Shown piece after piece: positions 11,023-24,109 of a stretch of DNA of 64,000 bases. The position numbers and the translations under genes were made by a program. Location: the NCBI RefSeq assembly GCF_003590095.1, contig NC_039481.1:13051895-13115894 (forward strand), written 5' to 3'. The stretch is from Trichoplusia ni (taxonomy: Eukaryota > Arthropoda > Insecta > Lepidoptera > Noctuidae). The number at the start of each line of letters is the position of its first letter. The stretch's first letter is position 1. The notes beneath the pieces are model-generated. The model did no database searches, was not told where the DNA came from, and saw only the letters and a list, made by a program, of their open reading frames with translations.

Positions 11023-11834
11023 TTTAAATAATTTTACGATCTATATCAATCTAAACTAAAACACTAATTCCATAACGAAAATTAAAAACATCCCTAAAAG
11101 TCTAGTCAAAACAACACGTGCGAATTTCATTTTACGTTATTCTTCATATACAAAATTTTCTTCAATAGCTACAAAGCTTAATGCCCCTGATATTCAAAAA
11201 TGTGCTTAAAATTTTACACATGTAAAACATCTTTTATATGACACGACTTGAGCAATTTTACATAACTTTTTGTTAAGACTTCGATAACTTTATGCAATAT
11301 AAAACTACTGAATGGCCAACGTATTGCAGCAAACGGAACGTACATGTAAAACGATTGTTGACATTGATATAGCTTCAATCATAATTAATGTACTGTAATT
11401 CGTAAACATTACATTATTTACCCAACAATTTAATATACCACCATCACGTTACTTCAGAGAAACATTTCCGAGATGCAAAACGTTAATTAAATTCAAATAA
11501 CATTGAAATTCAGATAAGACTATGCTTAAAAATAAGGAGAGCCAGCGATAAAAAAATAATTTTGAACGCTACTCTATTGCGGCGATTTGACAGGTCAGCT
11601 TCGAGCCACTTTTTAGCTTTCCGAGTAGCGTATTTTCATTTTATTTTGTGTTATCCTTTCATTTACGCGTAATAAATAACATGTATGTAGTTGTAATAGT
11701 AGTGTGATTTGTTTATTAGACTATATATAAGTGCACTTACAGTGTTACATAAACAGTAGAGGGCTAATCGTTTCGGCAATCCTGATGCATATAACTACAT
11801 AGTACGTCAGTGAACGAATGGTGGCATTAAGATA
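11023..11834. promoter_or_regulatory. Divergent spacer between the PGAP5 and FAM122/PABIR homologues
   Basis: An 812-bp spacer with starts facing outward. It holds the 5' UTRs and presumably both promoters. It is AT-rich, and no convincing motif array was seen. Confidence 0.4.
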
Positions 11835-14800
11835 ATGGATGTGGATGCTCCTAACATATTAAAAAGGTGCAGCAGTGCACCGTTAATCAATGAGGCAGCC
11901 TCTACGGTGGCCACATCGCCCACGACGAACGTAGCTCCCAGGTAAAGTAATATGTAAGGAACACGCCTCCTACGGAGCGATATAGTTGTTGCTACGCTGC
12001 TTACCTATTTTTGACAGCTGCTGAGGTCGCCAGTGGGTGCTGTGCCCGTATTTAGCGATGTTTGTGCATTATTCACAGTGTATACTATAATATTATCATT
12101 ACTGGTTGATTGTATATTGTTATGGTAAAAGTGCTGTAGCTTGGCGTCATTTTTCAGTGTTGAGTTGCGGTGTATTGACAATGTGTAAGTATTGCACTTA
12201 ATGCTGAGCTATCAACTTGATGTTGGTCTAAATATTTTGTGTGCTCCATGTTTTTAGTACTTAGCATTTTTTAATTGCCTGAACAATTACTGTTATCAAG
12301 CTTTAATAATTAAGTCCTGTTTGTGATAAGTGTTGGAGTATTTACTTTTATTTTTTGTGTTGAACTAAGTTTTTAATTAAAGTTTGCTCAGTGATTTACT
12401 GTCTAGGTATCTTGCATGACATAGTTAATTAGTATTTTTTCTCTATTTATAGACGAGCATGAGCATAATTAAGACATTAGTTTTAATTATTTTTACTGAT
12501 TTTATTTGGACTTATGTTGATATAACATAAACAGGTTTAATCATAATTGTTATTTGCTTGCAAGTCCATCAATCATTATTAATTATTGGTAGGTCATTCT
12601 GTTCACAATGTAAACAAATGGAGTTTATTGCAAAAAAAAACAAGAATTATAATTGCAGTATTTTTAATGGAGTCTGAATAGGGAAGTATAAACAACATTG
12701 ATATTAGAGTTAATAAATAGGAGTCACAAAAAGTAAACTGAAAAATCTTAATTGAAATGTTTACTTTTAAATAATGAAAACAATGATATTAATTTCCATA
12801 TCATTCAAGAACAATTAAGCACTAAAATTCTTTAAATTTTTGCTCATTTCACCTATTCATTTGATTAAAAGTAACAACTTATCAATCTAGAGAATGCCGT
12901 CAAATTAACTATTGATAAATATCATATTCTGATAATGATGGCAGACATCTAAGAATTTGTCTGATAAATTCATGTAACTCATGAATTGTGAATAATGCTA
13001 TGCATATTAATTTTACTAAGATACTCAATATTTGCCTGTATCCATATGCAATTTTCTGATAATTTTTTGATACAATTTGAAAAGCAAGAGCTGATTATGA
13101 TTTGTCGAGTAAATGTTAAATAAATCCTGTACTAACCAACTAATGCTTATGGTACTAAAATACAGTCTGTAAATGGACCTGTGCTGGGCAAAAATCTCTT
13201 GTCTCATAGAAGAGTCAGTGAGGAATCAGTAGATAAATTTAAGTATTGTAAATACTCTATTTCTTCATTTATATTGTGTTGCATGTGAGACTTTCGTGGT
13301 TTACAGGCCAATGAGATACTTTAAATTCTGTCCTCATTTATAGTTAGCACCAATAATGGTACTAATACATTGATTAGATACATGTTAAATGATAAATCAG
13401 TTTTGTATGTGTTAGATGTGGCACTTGTCAAGAATGTTTCACAAGTTGGTGGTTTGTGGAAACAAGTAATATATTTTTATCCTACCATATTTTTCTCATG
13501 CCTAAAGATTGTTTGTGGTTTAAGCAAGAATTGCAGGGATATTAAAGTCTTACATCTTTATGTATTGTTTTCGACATTCATTCTACTTAATATTTGTCTG
13601 GCAAAACAATATTGGGTGCATGCCAGCATAGGTAAAGGTGTGGTTTGGCCATACTTGGAGGACATTATTTTAATCAGATTCTATAAATTTTAAGTCTACA
13701 GAATGAAGTGTCTTGTCTTTTTAACATTTCTTCTGCCCAATAAGTCTCAAGAGGTTTAACAAATAGAATAAAAAGCGGAAAATTGTTTTCTAGAATCATT
13801 CGATAATTTCTTATCAACCTTGTTTGCAGATTATTATTTTTTATTGTGACAAATAGGTGTTCCTAGATCTTTATATTGTTATTGAGATTTTTGACTTAAT
13901 CATCAAGGTATAAACTAGATTTTCTCTACTTCTTCCCCCTTGTGTTCTTATGGTATTCTCTATCAGGAAATTAGGAGAGTACTAAGTGCTTCTCCCATTT
14001 GACGGTATGCGTATTGATAGTCTGTCAACAGAGTTATTTAAAAAAATAACTGAAAACCAATCTTTGTGCACGAAGATTTCACAGTCAGGTTTACAGGTAG
14101 TCTACATTCGTTGATCACCGCGTGACTTCACGCATGCACACAAGTGTCTCCATTCCGAGATCGTGACAGATAGCATGGCCAGTGATATAGATCGAATGGA
14201 ATAGTATATTGTAAACATTGACTAATTGTTATTGCTGCACGCAACACTGTCCGTGTTGTTATTGTCCCACGACGCCGTGTGTTATGGTATCGGAATATAC
14301 GTGTTTAATAAGCATCTAGTTTGTCGCTCTGTTTATTCAAATCTAGTTTAGAAAGCCATGTAAGGAGTAGTATGACATTAACACGCAGCGGATGGAAATA
14401 CCAAGAGCTTCTATTACCACGATTTCCTTAATGTAACATTACGCAGTGCAGCTACGCTATGACCATCAGGACACACCGATTGGGGCGGCACCCATACGGC
14501 TGTATCCTGTTCCACGCTCTCATTGAATTTCGACGCGGAGATTCTATCTGACACTGTGTTTTTGCGTTGTTGAAATTACATGACCACATATCCAAAAACA
14601 TTAGTTTCGTAGATCGATATGCATCATAGTTCACTTCACAAGTCATCAGGTGAACAGCTTGCCTATTTTAACTATCATATAAAACTAAAAACATAGGTAC
14701 GTTTATTTGAAATTCTTTCCAGCCATAATGTAGAAACTCATTGTGAGGTAACTTTGGTGTTATCGCATAATTCTTAAGCGCATAAAACCGAGCCCTATTT

Positions 14801-17800
14801 CCCTGCGCCAATCGGGTCGACACAATTCTTTATGTTAATGTTCGTCGTAAAATATTGCATAAATATTATTTTAATTACGCATTAGTATACATGTGTTGTG
14901 CAACTGTTTTTGGTTTTTCTGGAAGCCTCGAAGTAGTTGAAAAATCTTACTTAATTTTGGCGCATTTTTTCGTAGAGGCTCGTTGTATATTCTGCACTTA
15001 GGCGACCTTAATATTTTATGGAACATTTCCGTATGGAGTTCGTCTACAAAAATGAACGTGACGCTTTATGTTACACTAAGGACTAATAAAAAAAATCGGA
15101 TGTAAATTTATATGGGGGTACGACGCGGTCCGGATAGGATATAAAAACTTTGAGACCAGGCTTTCCTTGTATTTTACTAAATGGGCATCTCGAAAACAAA
15201 GGTTACATTTAGTCCATAATTTCAATTCGTTGTTATTTAAGTTAATTTTCGTGAATTTTCATTTCATTATTGAAATATCCTTTGATAAATTTGATTAGTA
15301 AGTATATCACCTTTCAACATTATTATTAGATGTACGTGTTTACAGAACGAACAATTGTACCTGAACAGTTTTCCAGTTTACGAATTCAGTGCATAAATTC
15401 GTCACTCATTCATATGGAAATACGAAATGTAGCACAAACTGCAAATAAATACAAATTGAGGCTCCCGTTCTCTGCGGAGACGTAAATCTAAATATTACTT
15501 TGTGTTTTTGTTCGCTGTTTCGCTTCGAGTTTCATCGTCTCAGAACTCTTTTCTACTCAAATAAAGATAACAACAATACGTGGAAAGTTTGTGAGTAACT
15601 TACCTCCTTGGAGAATATTGCAAATCATAGATTGTAGTTTATCATTCTGCTCTGGACCTAATCTTCAGAATCTTTTATTTGTTTTAATTAGTCTAAAATA
15701 TCCTGTTGCTCGATTATTGAAACAATGTGGTTGTTTTCCTCCTAAGATTTCAGACAGCTATGAAATATAGATGTTAGTTATGTAGATAGTTCTATTTGCC
15801 AAAGTCCGATAGTCGATGTCCGATGTTACACGGACAGTTGCTTTGTAATCTAATTGAGTGCGCGTGGTTCAATTGTTAGCAATTCGCTCGCAGCTCGCTG
15901 GTGGTGTGCAAGATTGCACAAAATTACCCTCCGTCAATTGTCGTTGGCACCGGGTTCATAGTTCAGGGGCCGTGATATTAAGTATTCAGCATATGGCTCG
16001 TACACACAGTGATAGAGGAGGATGTACTTTTAAAGTAGGACTATCCTCTCCGGGACTTGTATGTAACAGGCAAAATTCAAAAATGTTTCATATTATTTAG
16101 GTTAGACTTGTTAACATTTAACAAGTTAGCTAAGTTAAATGTACAACCAAATAGCAATTGCAATAAATAATTGGGCAAAAAATGTAATTTTTAATATGTT
16201 TTAATTTACTATCAATGCCAAAAGACTCAGAGCAAAACCTATATTTAATGAAGGACGACTTGTTAGTGGTACTCGTTATAACATCGATAATCGAAATAAA
16301 GTTAATAGATAGGCATCAATATTATGATTGCGGTAAACGTGATACACATGAATATACTTCAGACACAAAAAATATTTTATCTATTTATTGTTTCAATAAA
16401 ACCATTTTACAATATAGGAGTGTTCTCACAATTTCTCATGTCTTTATCACTTGCAAATGGACGAAATGTGGGTAGATTTGTTGTAAGATAAAATCGACTT
16501 AATAATTAAGAAACATATCAAGAATATGTTTCTCTCTGAATGTAATGAAAAATTAAGGATATGAAGTTGAGGTCTCTTTTTTTGGTTTTGTCTAGAACCA
16601 GCGTCTTAGCTACGAAAAAGAAGAACGAAATGTCTGAAATAATTAGGTACGTAACTTATAAATAAATATCCCTTGTTACAGGAATACGTCGATCTTCAGC
16701 ATGTTCTCAAATAACAACCTGACGCGCACGCGCAGACATAGCGGCACTTTCGGACCTGTCACCTCACCAGTCAACGTAACGGTGAGTATAAAAAACCTTA
16801 GCCAAAAATAAAAGGAATGGATATTTACATCCATTTTTAGATATCTACTTTAAAACCTAGTATCGCATCTCAATTTATTCAGAAGGCAAAATAACTATTA
16901 GTTCTCTGTTTTCCCCTTTATACCGTTATTTTTCCAAATCAAAACTTAAGCCACCATCTTTCAACGGTAGACTTTGTTTACAGTACCTATCCTTTGTTGT
17001 CGTTGAACCTTTAGAACGACGAATCACTCACGTCAATCTTCATGACTAGGCCCCGATAGAAACTTATAGAGATTGACGTAAGAGCAGTTAGGTCACCCAG
17101 GATCGTAGAGCCTGACAATAAAAAAAAATAAGCTACCTAATAGAGCATTTTAAGAACTTTTGGTCCAGTAGTCCTTTTTCAGCAGTAAAATTTTGTAATG
17201 TTTATGTCATTTTAGTTCGCGTTTAATAACTACGTTAGTGATTTGATGTGTCTGCATGATTATAAAAGTGGAATGTTTGTAAAACAGGGTGGTTATTTGT
17301 TGCACACAGAGCTCGTGGGCGCGGATGGCTCCCCGCGTCAACCAGCTGCGCGCCGAGGAGTGCGCTGACGTCAGCAACACGCGTGAGGTCGCGCACGAGA
17401 GGGAGATCCATACCGCCATGCAGATGGGCCAGTCCTGCGAGGACCTCACCCTAGTGGGCGGACTAGCCAACTCTCCTACTAGAATACCTAGGTACATACT
17501 AATTTATGCTACATTTCTTTTACATACATACATTAATTTAAGAGATGACAAGCCTCAGTAGACCAAGATTACAACGCCGTTAGACTAATATCTAAGGAAG
17601 TGGTCTGCATAAAAAGTGGAGCAAGATTTTTTAGTTTACCCTAAGGTCAGGGTTTGTCTTCCTCACTAGACTATTTAATTTCGTCTTCACTCATCCCCAC
17701 CGACAAAAGGCGCATGACTAGTTATAGTTTCGAAAACAAATACTAGGTACTTTCATGTTCGTAAATAATAGGTAAGTTATAAGATGACTTTTATCATTAT

Positions 17801-18761
17801 CTGATTTCAAGCCCAACCTTTAAAACTTTGAAATGTATCTTAATACGCACTTACTCCTTAATATCGGTAATTATTATGATATTGATGCTATCAACGACAC
17901 GTGAATACGAACAATTACATAAGATATCTGTTGTTATGCGACGAGGCCTACATTACTTGGTAGATTACAACAAGATAGCTGGTTATTTTCGGTAAAGCCA
18001 ATTGAGGGAATGTTTTTACTCTATGTCAATGTCAGATAATGCTAACTTGACGTCGAGACTAGATAAGTAGTTTTGAAAATTTTGCTAATGCGACGCTAAA
18101 ACCTTGCGATAAGTGACTATCAGATCGCACCAAACCATTATCAAGGAAACTGTCAATTGTACTTATTTATAAAGTTCTTTCTTCTGCCCTTATATTTTGT
18201 TATTAAAACGGCACATGGGCTTTTTTATGTATGCCAAGTAACACGTAATAAATTTTTATCTATCTATGTTTGTATGATGTTGGTACTTTCTTAATTATAA
18301 TCTTAATATCGGTTTAAAGAACCAAGTACTTGAGCGCCGATAGACGTGCCCTGATATTCAGATGATTATCAGGGCACGTATCTACGTGTTCGAAACAATC
18401 CATTGCTATAGGAATGCTATCGCGAACTTGCAGGTTTTCTCCCGTGGTGTCGCCGTCGCCCACGCGGAAGTACACGACGCGGCGGAGCCTGTCGCCCATC
18501 GCGATCCGCGCGTCCAGCTTCAGCCCGGTGAGCCGGCCCTCCATGCTGCCGGGCAAGCGGCGCTGCGACGAGGCGGACTCGCCGCTGTCCAAGCGCATGT
18601 GCACGTCGGAGCGGCTGACGCCGTCCACGCCGGGCACGCCCGACTCCGACTCGCTGGAGTGCACGTTCCGCCCCGTGTCGCCGCGCGCGCAGCCCATGAA
18701 CGAGTGCTCGCACGAGTCCACCGACGTCCAGGAGAACCACAAGTCGTCTAACCCTAGCTAA
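11835..18761 (+). CDS. FAM122/PABIR-family PP2A-B55 inhibitor homologue, four exons, 238 aa
   Basis: Family members bind PP2A with its B55 (PPP2R2A) subunit and inhibit it, which favours mitotic entry. Exons are 11835-11941, 16682-16781, 17310-17491 and 18434-18761 (717 nt, phases 2/0/2 consistent). Conserved blocks: RCSSAPLIN at residues 11-19 (like RRSNSAPLI in human FAM122A), the inhibitory helix REVAHEREIHTAMQ at about 94-107, and SPTRKYTTRRSLSPI at about 138-152, followed by Ser/Pro-rich CDK-like sites and a KRRC segment. Most of the protein is predicted disordered from its composition. Exon 4 is strikingly GC-rich against its AT-rich surroundings. Intron 1 is 4.7 kb. Cyclin B3 follows tail to tail. 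The human family has several members; I cannot say which is closest. Confidence 0.9.
11942..16681 (+). other. Intron 1 of the FAM122/PABIR homologue
   Basis: A 4.74-kb intron with GTAAAG donor and TTACAG acceptor. I found no gene, clear transposon or strong repeat in it. Open frames inside (such as 13,370-13,693) lack any family signal. Confidence 0.6.
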
Positions 18762-21700
18762 TAGTGTCTCATCTGAGTGTTTCTCAGTTCGAGTTGACGG
18801 GTTTGCGTGAAGATCTTTTTATTATTGTATCGCTCTTGCCAACGTTCCCGGATTAACAGTCCAGTTATTTATAAAATGGATGTAAATCTTTAGCATCTAG
18901 ACTTAGTAGCTTTTATAAATTTACCACATAAGATCTGGTTTTAATAAGAATATTTACGCAAAGTCGTCAACAAACCACGGGTTTTATTGGTTTACGATAC
19001 TAAAGCATCTCTTAACAACGTATGTTATAGTATAGAAAGCGATTATAAACCTAGTGTAATGTTCATAGGGTTCAAATTTCGTGTATTTGTTCCGATACAG
19101 TAGCCTACCACGTTGGTTCCTAACGAACTTGAAATTATTAACGTAGTTTTATAGGAACGAACTGTAAAACGCTCTAATCGACACTTGGGTTATTCAGGGC
19201 ATCACTATCATCATATTGGGCCAGTCACGTTAGTTGTCGTGTTCATCTGCTCTGAAACAAGGGTCGTGTGAGGCGGTCTTACGCGAGTGCCCTATTGTTA
19301 GCCAAAGCATCCAAAACTTTATTGTAAATATAATTAGATGCGTTCACATGTATAGAACGCGTAATGTATATAATTTATGTTTAAGTTAGTGTAGTTACAC
19401 TCGAAGGCGTGTAGGTATTATAGCAGGACGCGATGTACTCGTGTAGTTTCGCTGTAGTCATTGGTATTAAGGGGGATATGTTCCGTGTATGATTACGCAA
19501 TCTCATTCAATTAATTGATTTTTTTTATAATTCTTTAAGAATTACATAATTCTATCATATCATGTACATAATGTTTTATAGAAATTATCTCCTGGTAGCT
19601 TGTAATCTGTAGTCTCCTAAAGAAAGTAGGTAGGTGTGCCAGATATTCATAGGCAGTCTTTGATTAGTGATTTATAATAAAAATATATTCTGACAATAAC
19701 TTGTGCAAGCATATACGGAACATATCTTTTGATAGCTTGATTTGCCCTTGTTGGCAAATATAATGCAGGTTTTAGTAGGCGAAGTTGTAAGCTGGTGTTT
19801 TGGACGATTCTGATGGAGCTTGTGTCGAATATTTCTGTGATTTGAGGGTATTTGTGAAACGGCTCGCATTACTCTGGTGACTCCGAAAATATTGATGATC
19901 TGCTAAAGAAAACATTTTGCCACTTAAAAATAGAAATAGATGGTGTAGACATGCCATTGATAAAGTATATAGGTTTTGTTTATATATCGAAGTGTGATTC
20001 TCCCGATATTTCATGTTATTTTGCACAAAGTTTTAATTGTAATATTTTGCGCTGGAAAATATGCGAGCTGGGTAGTAATGATTGAATTTATCCGCCGATT
20101 GTATTTAAGTTTAACCAAATGTCGCTATTACTGACGAATATGAGAACGTTCTTCTGTTACACTAAAGTCTATAAGGCAAGTCTGAAGGTAGCCAAACCGT
20201 TATGGTATACCAGAGAGGTCTTTCTATTAAGATCATCGAAAGTAACATTTTTACTACTGTTAACTTAAATCTTTTTAGTAGCTAGTCTAAATGGTCTAAG
20301 TCACCACCTTCGTAGATCCACATAGATACAAGTCAATATCAAAAAGCCCTCTAAAGCTGTTAAGGAACATGGCATTCGTGATTCGACTCAGGTGATTTCT
20401 TTTGAGATGCGCTATAAATGTTTGGTTTTTCAATGCTGTAATCCAGGTTAAAATACCTCAGTACTTCAATAGCCTATTCAAACAGTTATTTTCAATGTAA
20501 AAGATCTCAACTTTTCAAAGAGCTTGGGCCTATAAAGCTAATATTCTTTGGCCACTATTCGTATAGCAGCCATAGTAACTGTTTTGTTAACCATTACATT
20601 CACTTTCCACAAACCCTTATAAATTCGTTTAGATTTTAATTATAGGTGTTTAAAATTTGTAAATAATTAATTTTATTTATTCCGGCTGATCTGCCAGTTT
20701 TAGTGCAATATGTTTAGGCTCTGTGGTACATCTTAACGCGTATGGCCTCATATGCCTTATATAATGTTTCAATAGGAAATGTGATCTATATTATTTTAGC
20801 TATAGGTGGTCTAACTTCTATGCATCTTAGATCTATGCGAATTGTAATAAGTTCAGAAAGCGGAGAAAGAAACGACTGCTTCGAATCTGCACCGAAGTGG
20901 TGAAGGCACATTTATGGTGGAAAAGTTGTGATTTCAACACTGGTAATATGATATGCACGTCACGATTCAACGTAGTTTGAAAGTCAGTATAGATTTATTC
21001 ACTTCAGTTTTACAGCTAGTACTGAGAAATAGAGAATAGTGTGTATGAGGTTCTGGGTTACTTAATAACTATGGAAATATGAACTTTTATATAAAGCAAC
21101 TTTGGTGCAGATTTTGCAAACAGCCAGTAAACTTGTAATGCTTGTCTTTAAACAACGTCAGTGCTATGTTAATCAATTTAAGAAGGCGTCCACTGATATG
21201 ATTCATCTCAATAATTGTAAATACGTTCAAATTGAGCCATGGCGACATGAATAATTAATTGAATATATATTGTGATAGATATTTGATGAATGAAATGTTA
21301 TTTTTGTAACAAAACTAATTGCTAGTTGACGGAAATGAATCGTTTGTCTTGAATTACCTCACGGTTGCTATCGTGACCAAGGGGTGTTACGATGAGCTGA
21401 GGATTACCAAAGTTTACACTGATTTGTAATACAACGGCATCAAAACTTTTAGAAATGTCAAATTGAATTGCCAGCTTTTTGATAACCACAATCTGTAGGT
21501 AATGTAGATTTTTTTACTGAAGCCATCGTAAAGCCCCTGTTGATGCATTTTGTTAATATAGTTTGTGCTATGTATGTAAGTTATACCAACGTTTATGCCC
21601 GGCATCTTGTCCCACGAGCGTGTTTACCTATCGAAGTATAAGTAGGTATTGATTCGTAATTTTTTGTATGTATTAGTCAATACAGGTTTGACTACTGGAA

Positions 21701-24109
21701 AAACCATTTTGTTTTCAAGTGTGATTAAATCACAACATGAATAATTTACTTTGTTTTATTTGTTTGCGTTGAATTATTTGCAAGTACTTGATCTTGCACC
21801 GCGAGCCTTCCTATGATGACTATGACGAATCAATTTAGAATTTATGTGAAAAGGTGTTACATACCTACATGAAATTGTAGGGGCCTACGTATGAAATGAT
21901 ATGATGAAGTTATCATGTACAAAAATATTACGAATACTAATATCTTGATGCAATTTAAAGGGACGTCGATGGTATCGAGATCCTAACACTCACTTTGATA
22001 ACGCAATCAGCCTTACATGACCTGCGCTATCTTATTATTGTTGCCTACGCAATGGTAATTAACAACTTATCCAGCATATCAAATTAGCATGACACATAAG
22101 TGACTGTCAAATCAAAAACATATTACCAAACCAAAATCACTTTTATTTACACGTCAGTTTACATTATCCTTGTATAATTAGACGACAAATGCTATAAAGA
22201 AGAAAACAGTTTTCAAAGTGACAATTATTCTAAAACTTATTATTAAACGAACAACATTATTATAACATTCCAATATTTTGTACTCTTTAAAATGTGATAA
22301 ATTACAAAACATATGACAAATGATGCGAATAATCTCACAATAATTACTATGTAAATTAATTATATTAAAACATTACAAAATCCATTAATAATAATTATAA
22401 TTAAAAGAGTAGCAAAGCTTGCCAAGAATACATAATATTATGTATAAAAACGTTTACACATCCGGCGCTAGTTGAACCTATACAGCAGTCGGGGACATAA
22501 GCGTGCCAGTGATCGCACTACTGTATACTCTTCTATCAAATCTACACACGCTATCTCCTTAAATACGATGGAAATATTTAAGCATCATTTAGTTCATTAT
22601 GAATATTGATTTTTTGGTTCACACTTATGATCGCGACTGTACAGTCAAGGCTTACCTAAAGATTCTACAGATCTTAGTCGTAAAATAAATCTAAGGGTTG
22701 CATATTTATCGAAAAGCGTAAGTGCTCGTGTACAATATAAACGCTTTGACGTCTACCAAAAGAGTTACGCATTGAGATAAATAAATCTCTTCACTAAACA
22801 ATACACATCAAAGTATCGTTGTTTGTACATTTGTGATAAATATACATTTTAATACATTTAGCCGATTAAAACCTATAATTCGCTATAGGAAGACAGCATT
22901 ATTCTAATTAAATAACAAGCAGCAAGGTAATAAACAATATTGGAATGTGGATTTTAGGCATTGATTTTTGGTAAGATTCTATTGAGGTCAGACAGGACAT
23001 GATGAGATTTTGGTTTTAGTCTTTATTGAATTTATTCAAACGCTCTTGTTTTATGGAAACTTAGTTTCGCCGTTCAACTGGTGTTATTTATTGAGGCTTC
23101 ATCCTCTAGTCAATACTTCCGAGTAACGGGGTTGTTGCCATATCATTATATGGCACATATTCGACAAATATCGTGAGTCGGGTAATACCGACGCTCCATT
23201 CGTACATGTCAACAAACATTTCAGTCTTTATTATATTAATTTACCGAAAGTAAATACACTTCTCATAAACAACTCGTACTATAGTTTATAACACTTCACA
23301 ATTCGTGTTTCACTTCACACAAACTCTTAATTGATCTAGATTTTCACTACCTAATCATTCACATACTGGCAGTGTCAACACTCGGGTCGGTTAACCCGAG
23401 GTAAATTGTCTAGTTTAGTCATACTACTTACAAATATCATGTAGTTCTAATGAGCCAGTGGCACCTTACATTTAATTTGTTTGTCGGACATTCGGCCCTT
23501 AAAGCTTGTTCAAGGATACATAGGCCCGATTCCTCTTCCTCTCATGAATGAGCTACGTGTAATATTGCGATCGTTCACACATCACAAACTGGACACGCAT
23601 TACAAAATAATTAAGTAACACAAGCTATCAATTGCGATCTCTTAGTCTACGGCAGCGCGAACCGAGTTCAGTCTGACGCAAGATAACTGGCATTAATTTA
23701 AATTGTTAAAAATTCTAATCATAAAATAACTAAAAAAATATATTTAATCTGAAGGTCGAATGATTCACCTCCATAAATTTCATAAGACTTTTAAAACTGT
23801 GACAGTAAAAATGTTATTCAATTAAACCAGTTACTTTAAGAAAATACATTGACTATCACAAACAAAAAGTATAATACTAACAATGAAGAACAAGAGAATA
23901 ATTTGCAGCACAAGCATGAAAATTAAACAACAAAATATTACATAAATATGAAAACAGGAAGCGTGAATTCTATATACATTGCAACTTGGGTCAGACATCT
24001 TTCGCCCGCCAGCCTCGAATTAATATACACACAACTTTACAAATTATTAGAAAATTTGGACCCACCTTAGAATAGTTTGTACAGCATGTAAAGCGCCACC
24101 GGACTTGCC
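18762..24109. other. Convergent spacer: 3' UTRs and unannotated AT-rich DNA
   Basis: This 5.3-kb stretch lies between the stop codons of the FAM122/PABIR homologue (+) and cyclin B3 (-). It should include the 3' UTRs of both. No coding segment or recognisable mobile element was found. The part from about 22,150 to 24,050 is very AT-rich with many TTTATT motifs, compatible with cyclin B3 poly(A) signals on the minus strand. Confidence 0.4.

Noticed and set aside
18314..18751. Three other long frames over FAM122/PABIR exon 4 (both strands)
   Set aside because: Shadows of a GC-rich exon. Only the frame with TTRRSLSPI matches the family and joins in phase.
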